Of a stretch of DNA of 64,000 bases, positions 25,819 through 33,455 are shown in pieces (the stretch's first letter is position 1; each line of letters opens with the position of its first letter). The stretch covers positions 1-64,000 of the forward strand of contig NZ_SSCL01000015.1 in assembly GCF_005876955.1 (NCBI RefSeq). Direction: 5' to 3'. The notes under the pieces are model-generated. The model worked only from the letters and a program-made list of their open reading frames with translations, searched no databases and was not told the origin of the DNA. Source of the DNA: Sinomonas gamaensis (GTDB taxonomy: Bacteria > Actinomycetota > Actinomycetes > Actinomycetales > Micrococcaceae). Made by a program: the position numbers and the translations under genes.

Positions 25819-26643
25819 GTGCGCGTTGCCGTCGCCCAGCCTGCGTCCAACGACGACGTCGCCGCGAACCTCGCGCTGATTGATCAGCTCGCGGCGCAGG
25901 CGGCGGGGGAGGGAGCCCAGGTGGTGCTGTTCCCCGAATACGCGACCTACGAGAAGCGGCGCCTCGACGAGACCTTCGCCCGGGCAGCCCAGCCGCTCGG
26001 CGGCCCCATCTGCGCCGACCTGGCCTCCATCGCCCGCCGCCACGGCATCACGCTCGTGGCGGGGGTGGTGGAGGCCAGTCCCGTTCCCGAGCGCCCCTTC
26101 AACACCCTCGCGGCCTTCTCGCCCTCGGGGGCGCTGATCGCGGCTTACCGCAAAATCCATCTCTTCGACGCGCAGGGGCAGCGGGAATCAGACTTCATCT
26201 CACCTGCCCCGACCGCCGATCCTGTGACGTTCGACGTCGGAGACGTCACCTTCGGGCTCATGACCTGCTACGACCTCCGCTTCCCCGAACTTGCGCGGGC
26301 GCTCGCCGACGCAGGCGCTCAGGTGCTGGCAATCGGGGCCTCGTGGGTCCCTGGAGAGCTCAAGACCGACCAGTGGCTCACCCTGCTCGCGGCGCGGGCC
26401 ATCGACAACGCTGTGTTCGTCGCCGGGTCCTGTCAGGCCCCGCCGATCTCGGTGGGCCACAGCCAGATCCTGGACCCGCAGGGCGGCGTGCTCAGCCGGC
26501 TCAGTGCGGAGCCGGGAGTCGCTGTGGCGGACCTCGACCTAGGTCGCATCGCAGGGATCCGCCGCGACTTCCCGGTCGCGCAGCAGCGGCGGATGGGGGT
26601 TCTGATCAGATCCGATCACACGCAGCCCGAGAGTGCCGTCTAA
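25819..26643 (+). CDS. Second carbon-nitrogen hydrolase (nitrilase superfamily, amidase-like)
   Basis: 274 residues. Triad residues appear in LFPEYATYE, AYRKIHLFD and MTCYDLRFPELARALADAGA. The CYDLRFPE form is typical of omega-amidase and deaminated-glutathione-amidase relatives, a different branch from the 23494 enzyme. Start GTG 25819 is chosen because it begins the first strand VRVAVAQP and AGAGGA lies about 9 bases upstream. It follows the permease by 52 bases and probably belongs to the same operon. It may take the second hydrolysis step on the same imported compound. Confidence 0.88.
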   Translation: MRVAVAQPASNDDVAANLALIDQLAAQAAGEGAQVVLFPEYATYEKRRLDETFARAAQPLGGPICADLASIARRHGITLVAGVVEASPVPERPFNTLAAFSPSGALIAAYRKIHLFDAQGQRESDFISPAPTADPVTFDVGDVTFGLMTCYDLRFPELARALADAGAQVLAIGASWVPGELKTDQWLTLLAARAIDNAVFVAGSCQAPPISVGHSQILDPQGGVLSRLSAEPGVAVADLDLGRIAGIRRDFPVAQQRRMGVLIRSDHTQPESAV

Positions 26644-26701
26644 CCCGACTCTCGTTCTAGGCGTCGAACGATTCCCGAAAGCGTTCGGCGGATTAGCGCG
26701 C

Positions 26702-27277
26702 TCAGGACTGGACGGCGAAGCCGCCGGTCCAGGAGATCTTCTCCCGGGCAGCGAGGGTGATCTGCAGGAAGCCCAGGGCCTCGAGTTCACGGGTGCGGCG
26801 ATGTGAGCCGGCGTCCACGGCGTTCAGTCCACCGGCGGTGACAACCTCGGCGAGCTGGGTCTTCGCGTCCTCGTCGTCTCCGGCGATGAGGACTGTTGTC
26901 CGCTCCCCGCCGATCTCGCCCTCTGCCAGCGTGGCGGCGAAGTTCGTGTTGAAGGCCTTGAGGACCTTTGAACCCGGAAGCGCGGCCGCGATCTCGGCCG
27001 CCGCGGAGGAGTCAGCAGGGACGGTCAGGGAGTCGAAGGTCTCGAAATTGAGCGGGTTGGTGATGTCCACCACGACCTTGCCGGCGAACTGCTCGGCCCG
27101 CTGCTCCAGAACCTCGGGAATCGCGGGGTAGGGGACGGCCAGCACGATGATGTCGCCGCTGACGGGCTTGCCGGCGTCCTTGCTGCCGAAGAGCTCGACG
27201 GCGTTGCCGCCCTTGCTGACGACGCTCGCGATGGCTTGGCCCATGTTGCCGGTTCCGATGATGCTCACAGTGGTCAT
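26702..27277 (-). CDS. F420-dependent NADP reductase-like protein
   Basis: 191 residues. SIIGTGNMGQAIASVVSKGGN is a clear Rossmann dinucleotide motif, and DIIVLAVPYPAIPEVLEQ with KVVVDITNPLNFETFD follow the NADP:F420 oxidoreductase (Fno)-like family. LIAGDDEDAKTQLAEVV completes the fold. Actinobacterial members may reduce small carbonyls or shuttle NADPH rather than use F420. Shine-Dalgarno AGAAGGAGA precedes ATG 27277. A pair of MarR-like dyads lies in its promoter. Confidence 0.85.
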   Translation of the reverse strand: MTTVSIIGTGNMGQAIASVVSKGGNAVELFGSKDAGKPVSGDIIVLAVPYPAIPEVLEQRAEQFAGKVVVDITNPLNFETFDSLTVPADSSAAAEIAAALPGSKVLKAFNTNFAATLAEGEIGGERTTVLIAGDDEDAKTQLAEVVTAGGLNAVDAGSHRRTRELEALGFLQITLAAREKISWTGGFAVQS

Positions 27278-27322
27278 GACGATCTCTCCTTCTGAAACCT
27301 TCTGAAAACCCGCACCATTTTT

Positions 27323-27369
27323 GTTGATGCTTCAACTAAGGCTACTCGCCCACGGTTGAAGAAACAACC
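27323..27369. promoter_or_regulatory. Two dyads upstream of the F420-type reductase
   Basis: GTTGA-TGCT-TCAAC (27323-27336) and GGTTG-AAGAAA-CAACC (27354-27369) are each perfect 5-bp dyads, 46 to 92 bases ahead of the reductase start. The TTGA..TCAA core resembles MarR-family operators. No MarR gene is present in the window. Confidence 0.4.
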
Positions 27370-27471
27370 TTTTTGGCTAAGTCGTCCACCCGCGCCCGGA
27401 GCTGGTTGTCCGGCAGGCCCGGGAGCTGTAAAATTTCGATTGTAAGTTTTAGATGGATCCGAGGGATTCAG

Positions 27472-27795
27472 ATGGTGTTCCCGCCAAGCATCGAAGTGCT
27501 GTACATCGAAGAATGCCCCCAATGGCAGGCCGCCCTGCGGCTCGCTCGGTCCGCCGCCCGGAGGGCCGGCGCCGGGGAGGTCGACGTGTTCGCGACCGAG
27601 GTCCGCAGCAAGGCTCAGGCACTGCGGCTGGGCTTCGCAGGGTCACCCACGATCCTGGTGGATGGGAGGGACCCTTTCCCGGGCGCCCCGACGACCGAGC
27701 CGGCCTGCCGGATCTTCCAGACACCACACGGCTGGGCGGCCCTTCCCGACGGCGATCAACTCGCCCAGGCCATCCGCCTCGCGTCCGCCCGCTGA
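27472..27795 (+). CDS. Small thioredoxin-fold-like protein
   Basis: 107 residues. The N-terminus IEVLYIEECPQWQAALRLA matches small thioredoxin-like proteins with a single CPxW site rather than CxxC. FAGSPTILVDGRDPFPGA is the conserved cis-Pro loop of that family. C-terminal FQTPHGWAALPDGDQLAQAI completes the fold. Role unknown; relatives sit near mercury, selenium or redox genes. Start ATG 27472 has GAGGG 6 bases ahead. The stop codon is followed directly, in the same frame, by remnant coding sequence of a PEP-mutase-family gene. Confidence 0.7.
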   Translation: MVFPPSIEVLYIEECPQWQAALRLARSAARRAGAGEVDVFATEVRSKAQALRLGFAGSPTILVDGRDPFPGAPTTEPACRIFQTPHGWAALPDGDQLAQAIRLASAR

Positions 27796-27798
27796 CGC

Positions 27799-28305
27799 TT
27801 GGTTGCCGGGCTCGGCGCAGACGGGGTGAATCTCGAGGACTCGGCCGGCGGCCGGCTCGTCGACCCGGCAATCCCGGCAGCGAAGATCCACGCCATCAAG
27901 CAGGCCAACCCGAATGTGTTCGTCAACGCGCGCGTCGACTCGTACTGGTTCCATGAGGACGCCACTGTCGGCGCAGTCCGGGAGCGGGCGGAGGCGTACG
28001 CCGACGCGGGCGCTGATGGCATTTTCGTTCCTGGCGCGGCTGACCCGGCGACACTTGAGCAGCTGGCCGAGGCCATCCCGCTTCCGCTGAACGTGCTCGT
28101 GGTGCCCGGCCTCACCCTGACCGAGTTGAAGAACGTCGGGGTGCGGCGGGTCAGCACCGGATCACTGCCGTATCGCGCCGCCATTGACGCGGCGGTCGGA
28201 ATCGCCGCCCCAGTCCGGGATGGGCGCGAGATCGCGAGCGCGACGTCCTACGCCGTCTCGCAGCAGCGGCTCCTCGACTTCGCGCAACGCAAAGCCGCGG
28301 GCTGA
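27799..28305 (+). pseudogene. 5'-truncated isocitrate lyase/PEP mutase family gene
   Basis: 169 codons that match only the C-terminal two-thirds of this family. GVNLEDSAGGRLVDP, FVNARVDSYWF, AYADAGADGIFVPGAADPATL, PLNVLVVPGL and GVRRVSTGSLPYRAAI are all standard. Intact members are about 250-280 residues and need the missing N-terminal part, which holds the active-site Asp ligands for Mg. The remnant begins right after the stop of the thioredoxin-like gene and in the same frame, so a deletion or recombination joined them. There is no credible start or ribosome site, so it is probably a pseudogene. Confidence 0.8.
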
Positions 28306-28313
28306 TCCGGAAG

Positions 28314-28958
28314 TCAGCCGCTGCCCCGCGCCTCCGTCCCGGTCGCCAAGGTGTATGCGCCGAGACCGATCAAGGCAAGACCGCCGGCCGCCCGCATCGC
28401 CTCCACCCGCCGTCGTGATCTCCCGAACCATTCCCGCGCGCTCCCCGCCGCGACAGCCCACACGCTGTCGCCCGCGATGGCGAGCACGGCGAACACGACG
28501 CCCAGAACGGCCATCTGAGCAGGAGCCGGCTGCCCTGGGTCAAGGAACTGCGGCAGGAGGGCCGAGAGGAACACGAGAGTCTTGGGGTTCGTCACGCCGA
28601 GTACGAACCCGGATGCGAGGTGTGCCCTGTGACGAGGTGGCCGCGTACCGGGAACGGCCTCCACCCATTCCCGCCGATGCCGAATCGACTGAACGCCGAG
28701 CCACACCAGATAGAGGCCACCGGCCACCTTCAGGACAGCAAGCACCCATGAGGCGGCGGCAAGCAGCGCGCCCAGGCCTACCGCGATCACCAGGCTCTGG
28801 ACGGCGAGTCCCACGCCGTTTCCCAAGACGGTCAACAGCGCGCTCCTGCGCCCGTCCGAGAGGGCGCGGCCGATCGTGAACAGGACACTCGGCCCCGGGA
28901 TCGCGACGATGAGCGCCGCCACCGGCACGAAGGCGACGACCGCTGCGATGGACACCAT
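28314..28958 (-). CDS. LysE/RhtB-family exporter
   Basis: About 214 residues with 5-6 spans. FVPVAALIVAIPGPSVLFTIGRAL carries the family PGP motif and GFVLGVTNPKTLVFLSALLPQF the second signature. Such proteins export basic or neutral amino acids or their analogues. Start ATG 28958 is preferred over the GTG two codons before. The gene is convergent with the pseudogene, only 8 bases away, and divergent from the riboswitch-controlled operon at 29215. Confidence 0.88.
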   Translation of the reverse strand: MVSIAAVVAFVPVAALIVAIPGPSVLFTIGRALSDGRRSALLTVLGNGVGLAVQSLVIAVGLGALLAAASWVLAVLKVAGGLYLVWLGVQSIRHRREWVEAVPGTRPPRHRAHLASGFVLGVTNPKTLVFLSALLPQFLDPGQPAPAQMAVLGVVFAVLAIAGDSVWAVAAGSAREWFGRSRRRVEAMRAAGGLALIGLGAYTLATGTEARGSG

Positions 28959-29062
28959 GACCACAAGCTACTCCGCGGCGTGCGGCACCAGAAAGGGCCG
29001 ACTGTTAACACCTGTTACATGATCAGTTGCCCCAAGAAACCGTTTTCGGAAAACTCGCACGT

Positions 29063-29145
29063 GGAATCAAGAGTTCCGGTGACAAGCCCTGGCTCGCCGG
29101 ACGGCAACCCTCCAGCTGTAGTGGGGTGCTCCAGGTGAAGATTCG
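29063..29145 (+). ncRNA. SAM-IV-type riboswitch (candidate)
   Basis: The core matches the actinobacterial SAM-IV consensus I know: AAGAG..., ACAAGCCC, GGCAACCCTCC, then GTGGGGTGC and AGGTGAAGA in order. Closing stem GAATC (29064-29068) pairs with GATTC (29140-29144). TCCGG (29075-29079) pairs with CCGGA (29097-29101). CCTGG (29088-29092) pairs with CCAGG (29131-29135), where the consensus has CCCGG/CCGGG, a compensatory change. It lies 70 bases ahead of the transporter-monooxygenase operon, so SAM should shut off that operon. A GC-rich hairpin after 29145 could be the expression platform. Confidence 0.85.
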
Positions 29146-29214
29146 ACGGCGCCGACCACCCGGCGTCGTAAGTATGGCGCTAGCGAGCCCTGCGCCGCGA
29201 TCAGAAGGACCACC

Positions 29215-30540
29215 ATGGCCCAACAACTCCTCGCGAGTGCGCCGGCGCGCCTCGGCGAGTCCCTCCGCGCCAAGCGGCGCGTCCTCTCGTCCGCGTTCGT
29301 GGGCACCACCATCGAGTGGTACGACTTCTACCTCTACGGAACGGCGTCCGCCCTCGTCTTCGGCAAGCAGTTCTTCCCGGACGCGTCGCCCGTCGTGGGC
29401 ATCCTCGCCTCGTTCGCGACCTACGCCGTCGGCTTCGTGGCCCGCCCCCTCGGCGGCATCATCTCCGGGCACCTCGGCGACCGCATCGGCCGCAAGTCGC
29501 TCCTCGTCTGGTCGCTCCTGACGATGGGCCTCGCCTCGTTCTTCATCGGACTCCTGCCGACGTACGCGGCAGTGGGCCTGCTGGCCGTCGTCGGCCTCGT
29601 GGTGCTCCGCCTGATTCAGGGGCTCTCGGCGGGGGCCGAGTGGGGCGGCTCGGCCCTCCTGTCCGTCGAACACGCACCCCCGGCCCGCAGAGGCTTCTTC
29701 GGCTCGTTCACGCAGGTGGGGTCCGCAGCGGGCATGCTCCTCGCCTCGGGTGCGTTCGCCGTCATCCAAGCGGTTCTCACGCCCGAGCAATTCCAGGCGT
29801 TCGGCTGGCGCATCCCCTTCCTGCTCTCCGGAGTCCTCGTGGCCATCGGCCTGTGGATCCGCCTCGGGGTCAAGGATGCCGACGAATTCCTCGAACTGCG
29901 CGAGCAGGAGCGCGTCGCCAAGCATCCGGTCCGCCGCGCGCTCCGCGAGCACCCGCGCGGAATCCTCGTGACCATCGGCCTCCGGCTGGTGCAGCCCGCC
30001 CTCTACAGCCTCATCACCGTGTACATGCTCGGCTACCTCAAGACCCGGCGAGGCGACACCGGCGCCGGCCTGACCGCCGTGCTCATCGTGTCCGCCGTCG
30101 GCATCCTCTCCGGCCCGTTCTGGGGCTGGCTCTCGGATCGCGTCGGTCGCCGCCGGATGGCGGTTGCGAGCGCGATCGGGATCGGCGTCTTCGTCTGGCC
30201 GTTCTTCTGGTTCCTGGACCACGGTTCGCTTGCGCTCCTTCCGCTCATCCTGCTGCTCGGCATGAACGTCCTCCACGACGCCATTTACGGCCCGCAGGCG
30301 GCGTGGTTCGCCGAGCAGTTCCCGGTTGACCTCCGCTACAGCGGCGTGTCCTTCGGCTATCAGGTGGGCACCGTGCTCTCGGGCGGCATCACGCCGTTTG
30401 TCGCCGCGGCGCTCCTCGAAGCGGGCGGCGGGCAGCCCTGGCTCATCTGCGGCTTCTTCGTGCTCCTCGCCGTGCTGTCCACGGCGGCCGCCCTCGCCGC
30501 CAAGGACCCGATCCGCACCGCCCGAAAGGACCTGCCGTGA
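29215..30540 (+). CDS. MFS transporter, MHS type, under a SAM-responsive leader
   Basis: 441 residues. GTTIEWYDFYLYGTAS and SGHLGDRIGRKS are the MHS and MFS signatures; SAGAEWGGSALLSVEHAP and SDRVGRRRM follow. Its mRNA starts with a SAM-IV-like riboswitch, so its cargo is probably methionine, a precursor, or an organosulfur source (inference). GTGA overlap with the flavin monooxygenase gene couples the two. AGAAGGA lies 6 bases before the ATG. Confidence 0.91.
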   Translation: MAQQLLASAPARLGESLRAKRRVLSSAFVGTTIEWYDFYLYGTASALVFGKQFFPDASPVVGILASFATYAVGFVARPLGGIISGHLGDRIGRKSLLVWSLLTMGLASFFIGLLPTYAAVGLLAVVGLVVLRLIQGLSAGAEWGGSALLSVEHAPPARRGFFGSFTQVGSAAGMLLASGAFAVIQAVLTPEQFQAFGWRIPFLLSGVLVAIGLWIRLGVKDADEFLELREQERVAKHPVRRALREHPRGILVTIGLRLVQPALYSLITVYMLGYLKTRRGDTGAGLTAVLIVSAVGILSGPFWGWLSDRVGRRRMAVASAIGIGVFVWPFFWFLDHGSLALLPLILLLGMNVLHDAIYGPQAAWFAEQFPVDLRYSGVSFGYQVGTVLSGGITPFVAAALLEAGGGQPWLICGFFVLLAVLSTAAALAAKDPIRTARKDLP

Positions 30541-31913
30541 CCAAGCCCCTGCTTCTGAACGCCTTCGAAATGCTCACGCCCGTGCACCAGTCGCCGGGGC
30601 TGTGGCGGCATCCGGACTCGCAGGCGGCCCGATTCGCCGAGCTGGACTACTGGACCGACCTCGCGCGGGCGCTGGAAGACGGCGGGTTCCACGGGATCTT
30701 CTTCGCCGACGTGCTCGGCCAGTACGACGTCTACGGCGGCAGCGCCGACGAGGCCGTGCGCGGCGGTGTGCAGTACCCCCTGCTGGACCCGCTGCTCATC
30801 GTTTCGGCGCTCGCCGCCGCGACAGAGCGGCTTGGCTTCGGCATCACGGCCTCGGTGACGTACGAGCAGCCCTATCTTCTGGCGCGCAAGTTCGGCACGC
30901 TGGATCACCTCACGAAGGGCCGCGTCGGCTGGAACATTGTGACGTCCTATCAGGAGTCCGCCGCGCGGAACTTGGGGCTCGGCCGCCAGCTCCCGCACGA
31001 CGAGCGCTACGACCGCGCCGAGGAATTCATGGACGTCGTCTACAAGCTGTGGGAGGCGTCGGTCGACGACGACGCCATCCGGGCCGACGCCGTCGCCAAT
31101 GTCCTCGTGGACCCTGCGGGGGTCCGCGGGATCGGGCACGAAGGGGCGGGCTACAGCGTGCCGGGCCCCGCGCTCGTTGGCCCGTCGCCGCAGCGGACTC
31201 CGCTGCTGTTCCAGGCGGGTGCCTCGTCGCGCGGCAAGGCCTTCGCCGCGAAGCACGCGGAAGCGGTGTTCTTCTCGAGCTCCACGCCGGCCCAGGCGCG
31301 GAAGTTCATCGAGGGCCTGCGCGCCGAGCTCGTCGGGGCCGGGCGGGCCGCAGACTCCGTCAAGGTGTTCAACCTGGCCACCGTGATCGTCGCCGAGACG
31401 GACGAGGCGGCCGCCGCGAAGCTCGCCGACTATGAGGCGTACGTGGACACGGACGCGGCGCTCGCGCTGTTCGCTGGCTGGACCGGCATCGACCTCTCAG
31501 GCCTCGACCAGGACGCGCCGCTCGAATACATCAAGAGCGAGGCGAACCAATCGGCGCTCGCGCAGTTCACCACCCTTGATCCCGAGCGGAACTGGACACT
31601 CCGCGAGGTGGCGAAGTTCGTCTCGATCGGCGGGCGCGGCCCGGTCGTCGTGGGCTCGCCGACGACGATCGCCGACGAATTCGAGCGCTGGGTCGAGGAA
31701 GCCGGTGTGGACGGCTTCAACCTCACCTCCGCCGTCCGGCCCGCCGACCTCCTCGAGTTCGCGCGCCTCGTCTCACCCGAGCTCCGGCGGCGCGGCCTGC
31801 TCGCCGAGGGCGCGGAAGGCGCAACCTTCCGAGAGACCATCCTCGGCGCCGGGCCGCGGCTCGCCGCTGACCATCCGGGTTTGCGCGCGGCGGGGGTCGC
31901 CGTCGAGGCGTAG
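30537..31913 (+). CDS. LLM-class flavin-dependent monooxygenase (NtaA/SnaA/DszA/SoxA type)
   Basis: 458 residues. MLTPVHQSPGLWRHP, GGFHGIFFADVLGQYDVYGG and GRVGWNIVTSYQESAARNLG are typical of the two-component FMNH2-dependent monooxygenases that cleave C-S or C-N bonds (dibenzothiophene sulfone, nitrilotriacetate, alkanesulfonate). PLLFQAGASSRGKAFAAKHAEAVF is the second signature. No flavin reductase is adjacent, so reduced FMN must come from elsewhere, possibly from the reductase at 41198-42346. GTG start overlaps the transporter stop. SAM-controlled context favours organosulfur desulfurisation. Confidence 0.87.
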   Translation: MTKPLLLNAFEMLTPVHQSPGLWRHPDSQAARFAELDYWTDLARALEDGGFHGIFFADVLGQYDVYGGSADEAVRGGVQYPLLDPLLIVSALAAATERLGFGITASVTYEQPYLLARKFGTLDHLTKGRVGWNIVTSYQESAARNLGLGRQLPHDERYDRAEEFMDVVYKLWEASVDDDAIRADAVANVLVDPAGVRGIGHEGAGYSVPGPALVGPSPQRTPLLFQAGASSRGKAFAAKHAEAVFFSSSTPAQARKFIEGLRAELVGAGRAADSVKVFNLATVIVAETDEAAAAKLADYEAYVDTDAALALFAGWTGIDLSGLDQDAPLEYIKSEANQSALAQFTTLDPERNWTLREVAKFVSIGGRGPVVVGSPTTIADEFERWVEEAGVDGFNLTSAVRPADLLEFARLVSPELRRRGLLAEGAEGATFRETILGAGPRLAADHPGLRAAGVAVEA

Positions 31914-31928
31914 TGCCTAGAATCGCGT

Positions 31929-33437
31929 ATGGCCAGAACCCCTTCTGCCGCCGCCTTCAACGCTGCCCACGCCGGCCGCTTCCCTGAGCTGGGGAAGCTG
32001 CCCGGCGTCGCCGAGGTCCGCCTGCAGGGTGACTTCGTCTTCGAGGAGCAGTACTTCGACACGTTTGATCTGCGGCTCGCCTCCAAAGGCATCGTTCTCT
32101 ACCGGAAGTCGGGCGGTCCGGGCCAGGGCTGGCATCTTGAGCGGCCGGGTGTGCCGGAGCAGGTCGAGCCGTTGGGCACGCGAAGCGACCCACCCGAGGC
32201 CCTGACGGGGCAGCTGCAGTTCTACCTCCGCGGCAACCCCGTGGTGCCGAGCGTAGAGGTCACGATCGTCCGACGCGTCTCGCATCTTCTCGGTCCGGAG
32301 GAGACCCCCATCGGCTCCGTGGGCGACGAGCATCACCGCGCCGAACCGCTTCTCGCCGACGGAGAGCCGCGCGCGTGGCGGCTGTGGGACTACGCGGTTG
32401 CGGAGCGCGGCAACGGGATCGCGGACGATCTTCGCGACGTCTTCCTGGACGCAGGGGCTCGCCCGCTCAAGCGGAGCGATTCGCTTCTGTCCGTCCGGAG
32501 GGCGCGCCGCACGGGCGCGAAACAGGCCCCATCGCGGCTCAAGGGCAAGGCCGCGCGCGTCTTCGCCGCGTACGTCGGCGAGCAGCTGGCGCAACTCGAG
32601 CAGCTCGATCCCGACGCCCGCTCGGGCGATCCCGAGGCGATCCACCGGCTCCGCGTAGCCCTCCGTCGCCTCCGGACCGCCCTTTCTGCGTTCCGGAAAG
32701 ATCTCGACGGCGATGCCCGCCGGACGCTGAACGACGAGCTCCAGTGGCTGTGCAGGGTTCTCGGGCAGGTGCGGGACACCGCCGTGATGAAGGAGCGGCT
32801 GCGCGGGCGCCTGCGGGACGAAGCGCCGGAGCTCGTGCTCGGGCCGGTGGGCCAGGCCATCGACGAATACCTCGGGGCGGAGCACCGCGCCGCGGCCGAG
32901 GCCCTCGCCGAGGCGCTGGCGTCAGAGCGCTATTTCCGGCTTCTCGACGCGCTCGACCGGATCGCTTGGGTGGGGGACGACGGCGGGGAGCGCTTCGCCA
33001 CGAAGCCGAGGGTCGCCGTCGTCGTTCGCCGGGACGCGCGCCGCCTGCGCGCCGCGATGTCTGCGCTCGCGGAGGCCGACGGCGGTGCTGCCGCCGGGCA
33101 GGGCCGTGAGGCGCACGACCGAGCCCTGCACGAGGTGCGCAAGGCCGCGAAGAAAGTCCGCTACGCTGCCGAGCTCGCACAGCCCTTCGGGCGCAAGAAG
33201 GCGCGACGGGTCCGGAAGAAGGCCGCGAGGATCCAGAAGGTGCTGGGAGAGCACCAGGACTGCGTGGTCACAGCGGACCTCCTGCGCCGGCTCGCCATCG
33301 ACGCCTACGGGCGTGGGGAGAATGCCTTCACGTTCGGCAGGCTTCATGCCCGCGAGCTCGAGCTCGCGGCGCAGGCCGAGGCGGAGTTCGAGCAGCTCCG
33401 CAGGAAGCTTCCGACGAAGCTGGGCGGACGGCTGTGA
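31929..33437 (+). CDS. CYTH-like plus CHAD domain protein
   Basis: 502 residues. Residues about 20-200 form a CYTH-type (triphosphate tunnel) domain: EEQYFDTFDLRLASKGIVLYRKSGGPGQGWHLERPG. From about 205 the CHAD helical bundle follows, rich in His, Lys and Arg (IHRLRVALRRLRTALSAFRK and HEVRKAAKKVRYAAEL), which binds polyphosphate. The EXEXK strand that opens normal CYTH domains is absent; the first 16 residues are an unrelated Ala-rich stretch and the preceding in-frame stop rules out an upstream start. It may bind polyphosphate without acting as a phosphatase. Confidence 0.85.
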   Translation: MARTPSAAAFNAAHAGRFPELGKLPGVAEVRLQGDFVFEEQYFDTFDLRLASKGIVLYRKSGGPGQGWHLERPGVPEQVEPLGTRSDPPEALTGQLQFYLRGNPVVPSVEVTIVRRVSHLLGPEETPIGSVGDEHHRAEPLLADGEPRAWRLWDYAVAERGNGIADDLRDVFLDAGARPLKRSDSLLSVRRARRTGAKQAPSRLKGKAARVFAAYVGEQLAQLEQLDPDARSGDPEAIHRLRVALRRLRTALSAFRKDLDGDARRTLNDELQWLCRVLGQVRDTAVMKERLRGRLRDEAPELVLGPVGQAIDEYLGAEHRAAAEALAEALASERYFRLLDALDRIAWVGDDGGERFATKPRVAVVVRRDARRLRAAMSALAEADGGAAAGQGREAHDRALHEVRKAAKKVRYAAELAQPFGRKKARRVRKKAARIQKVLGEHQDCVVTADLLRRLAIDAYGRGENAFTFGRLHARELELAAQAEAEFEQLRRKLPTKLGGRL

Positions 33438-33455
33438 CCCGCCCAGAATAGACGC

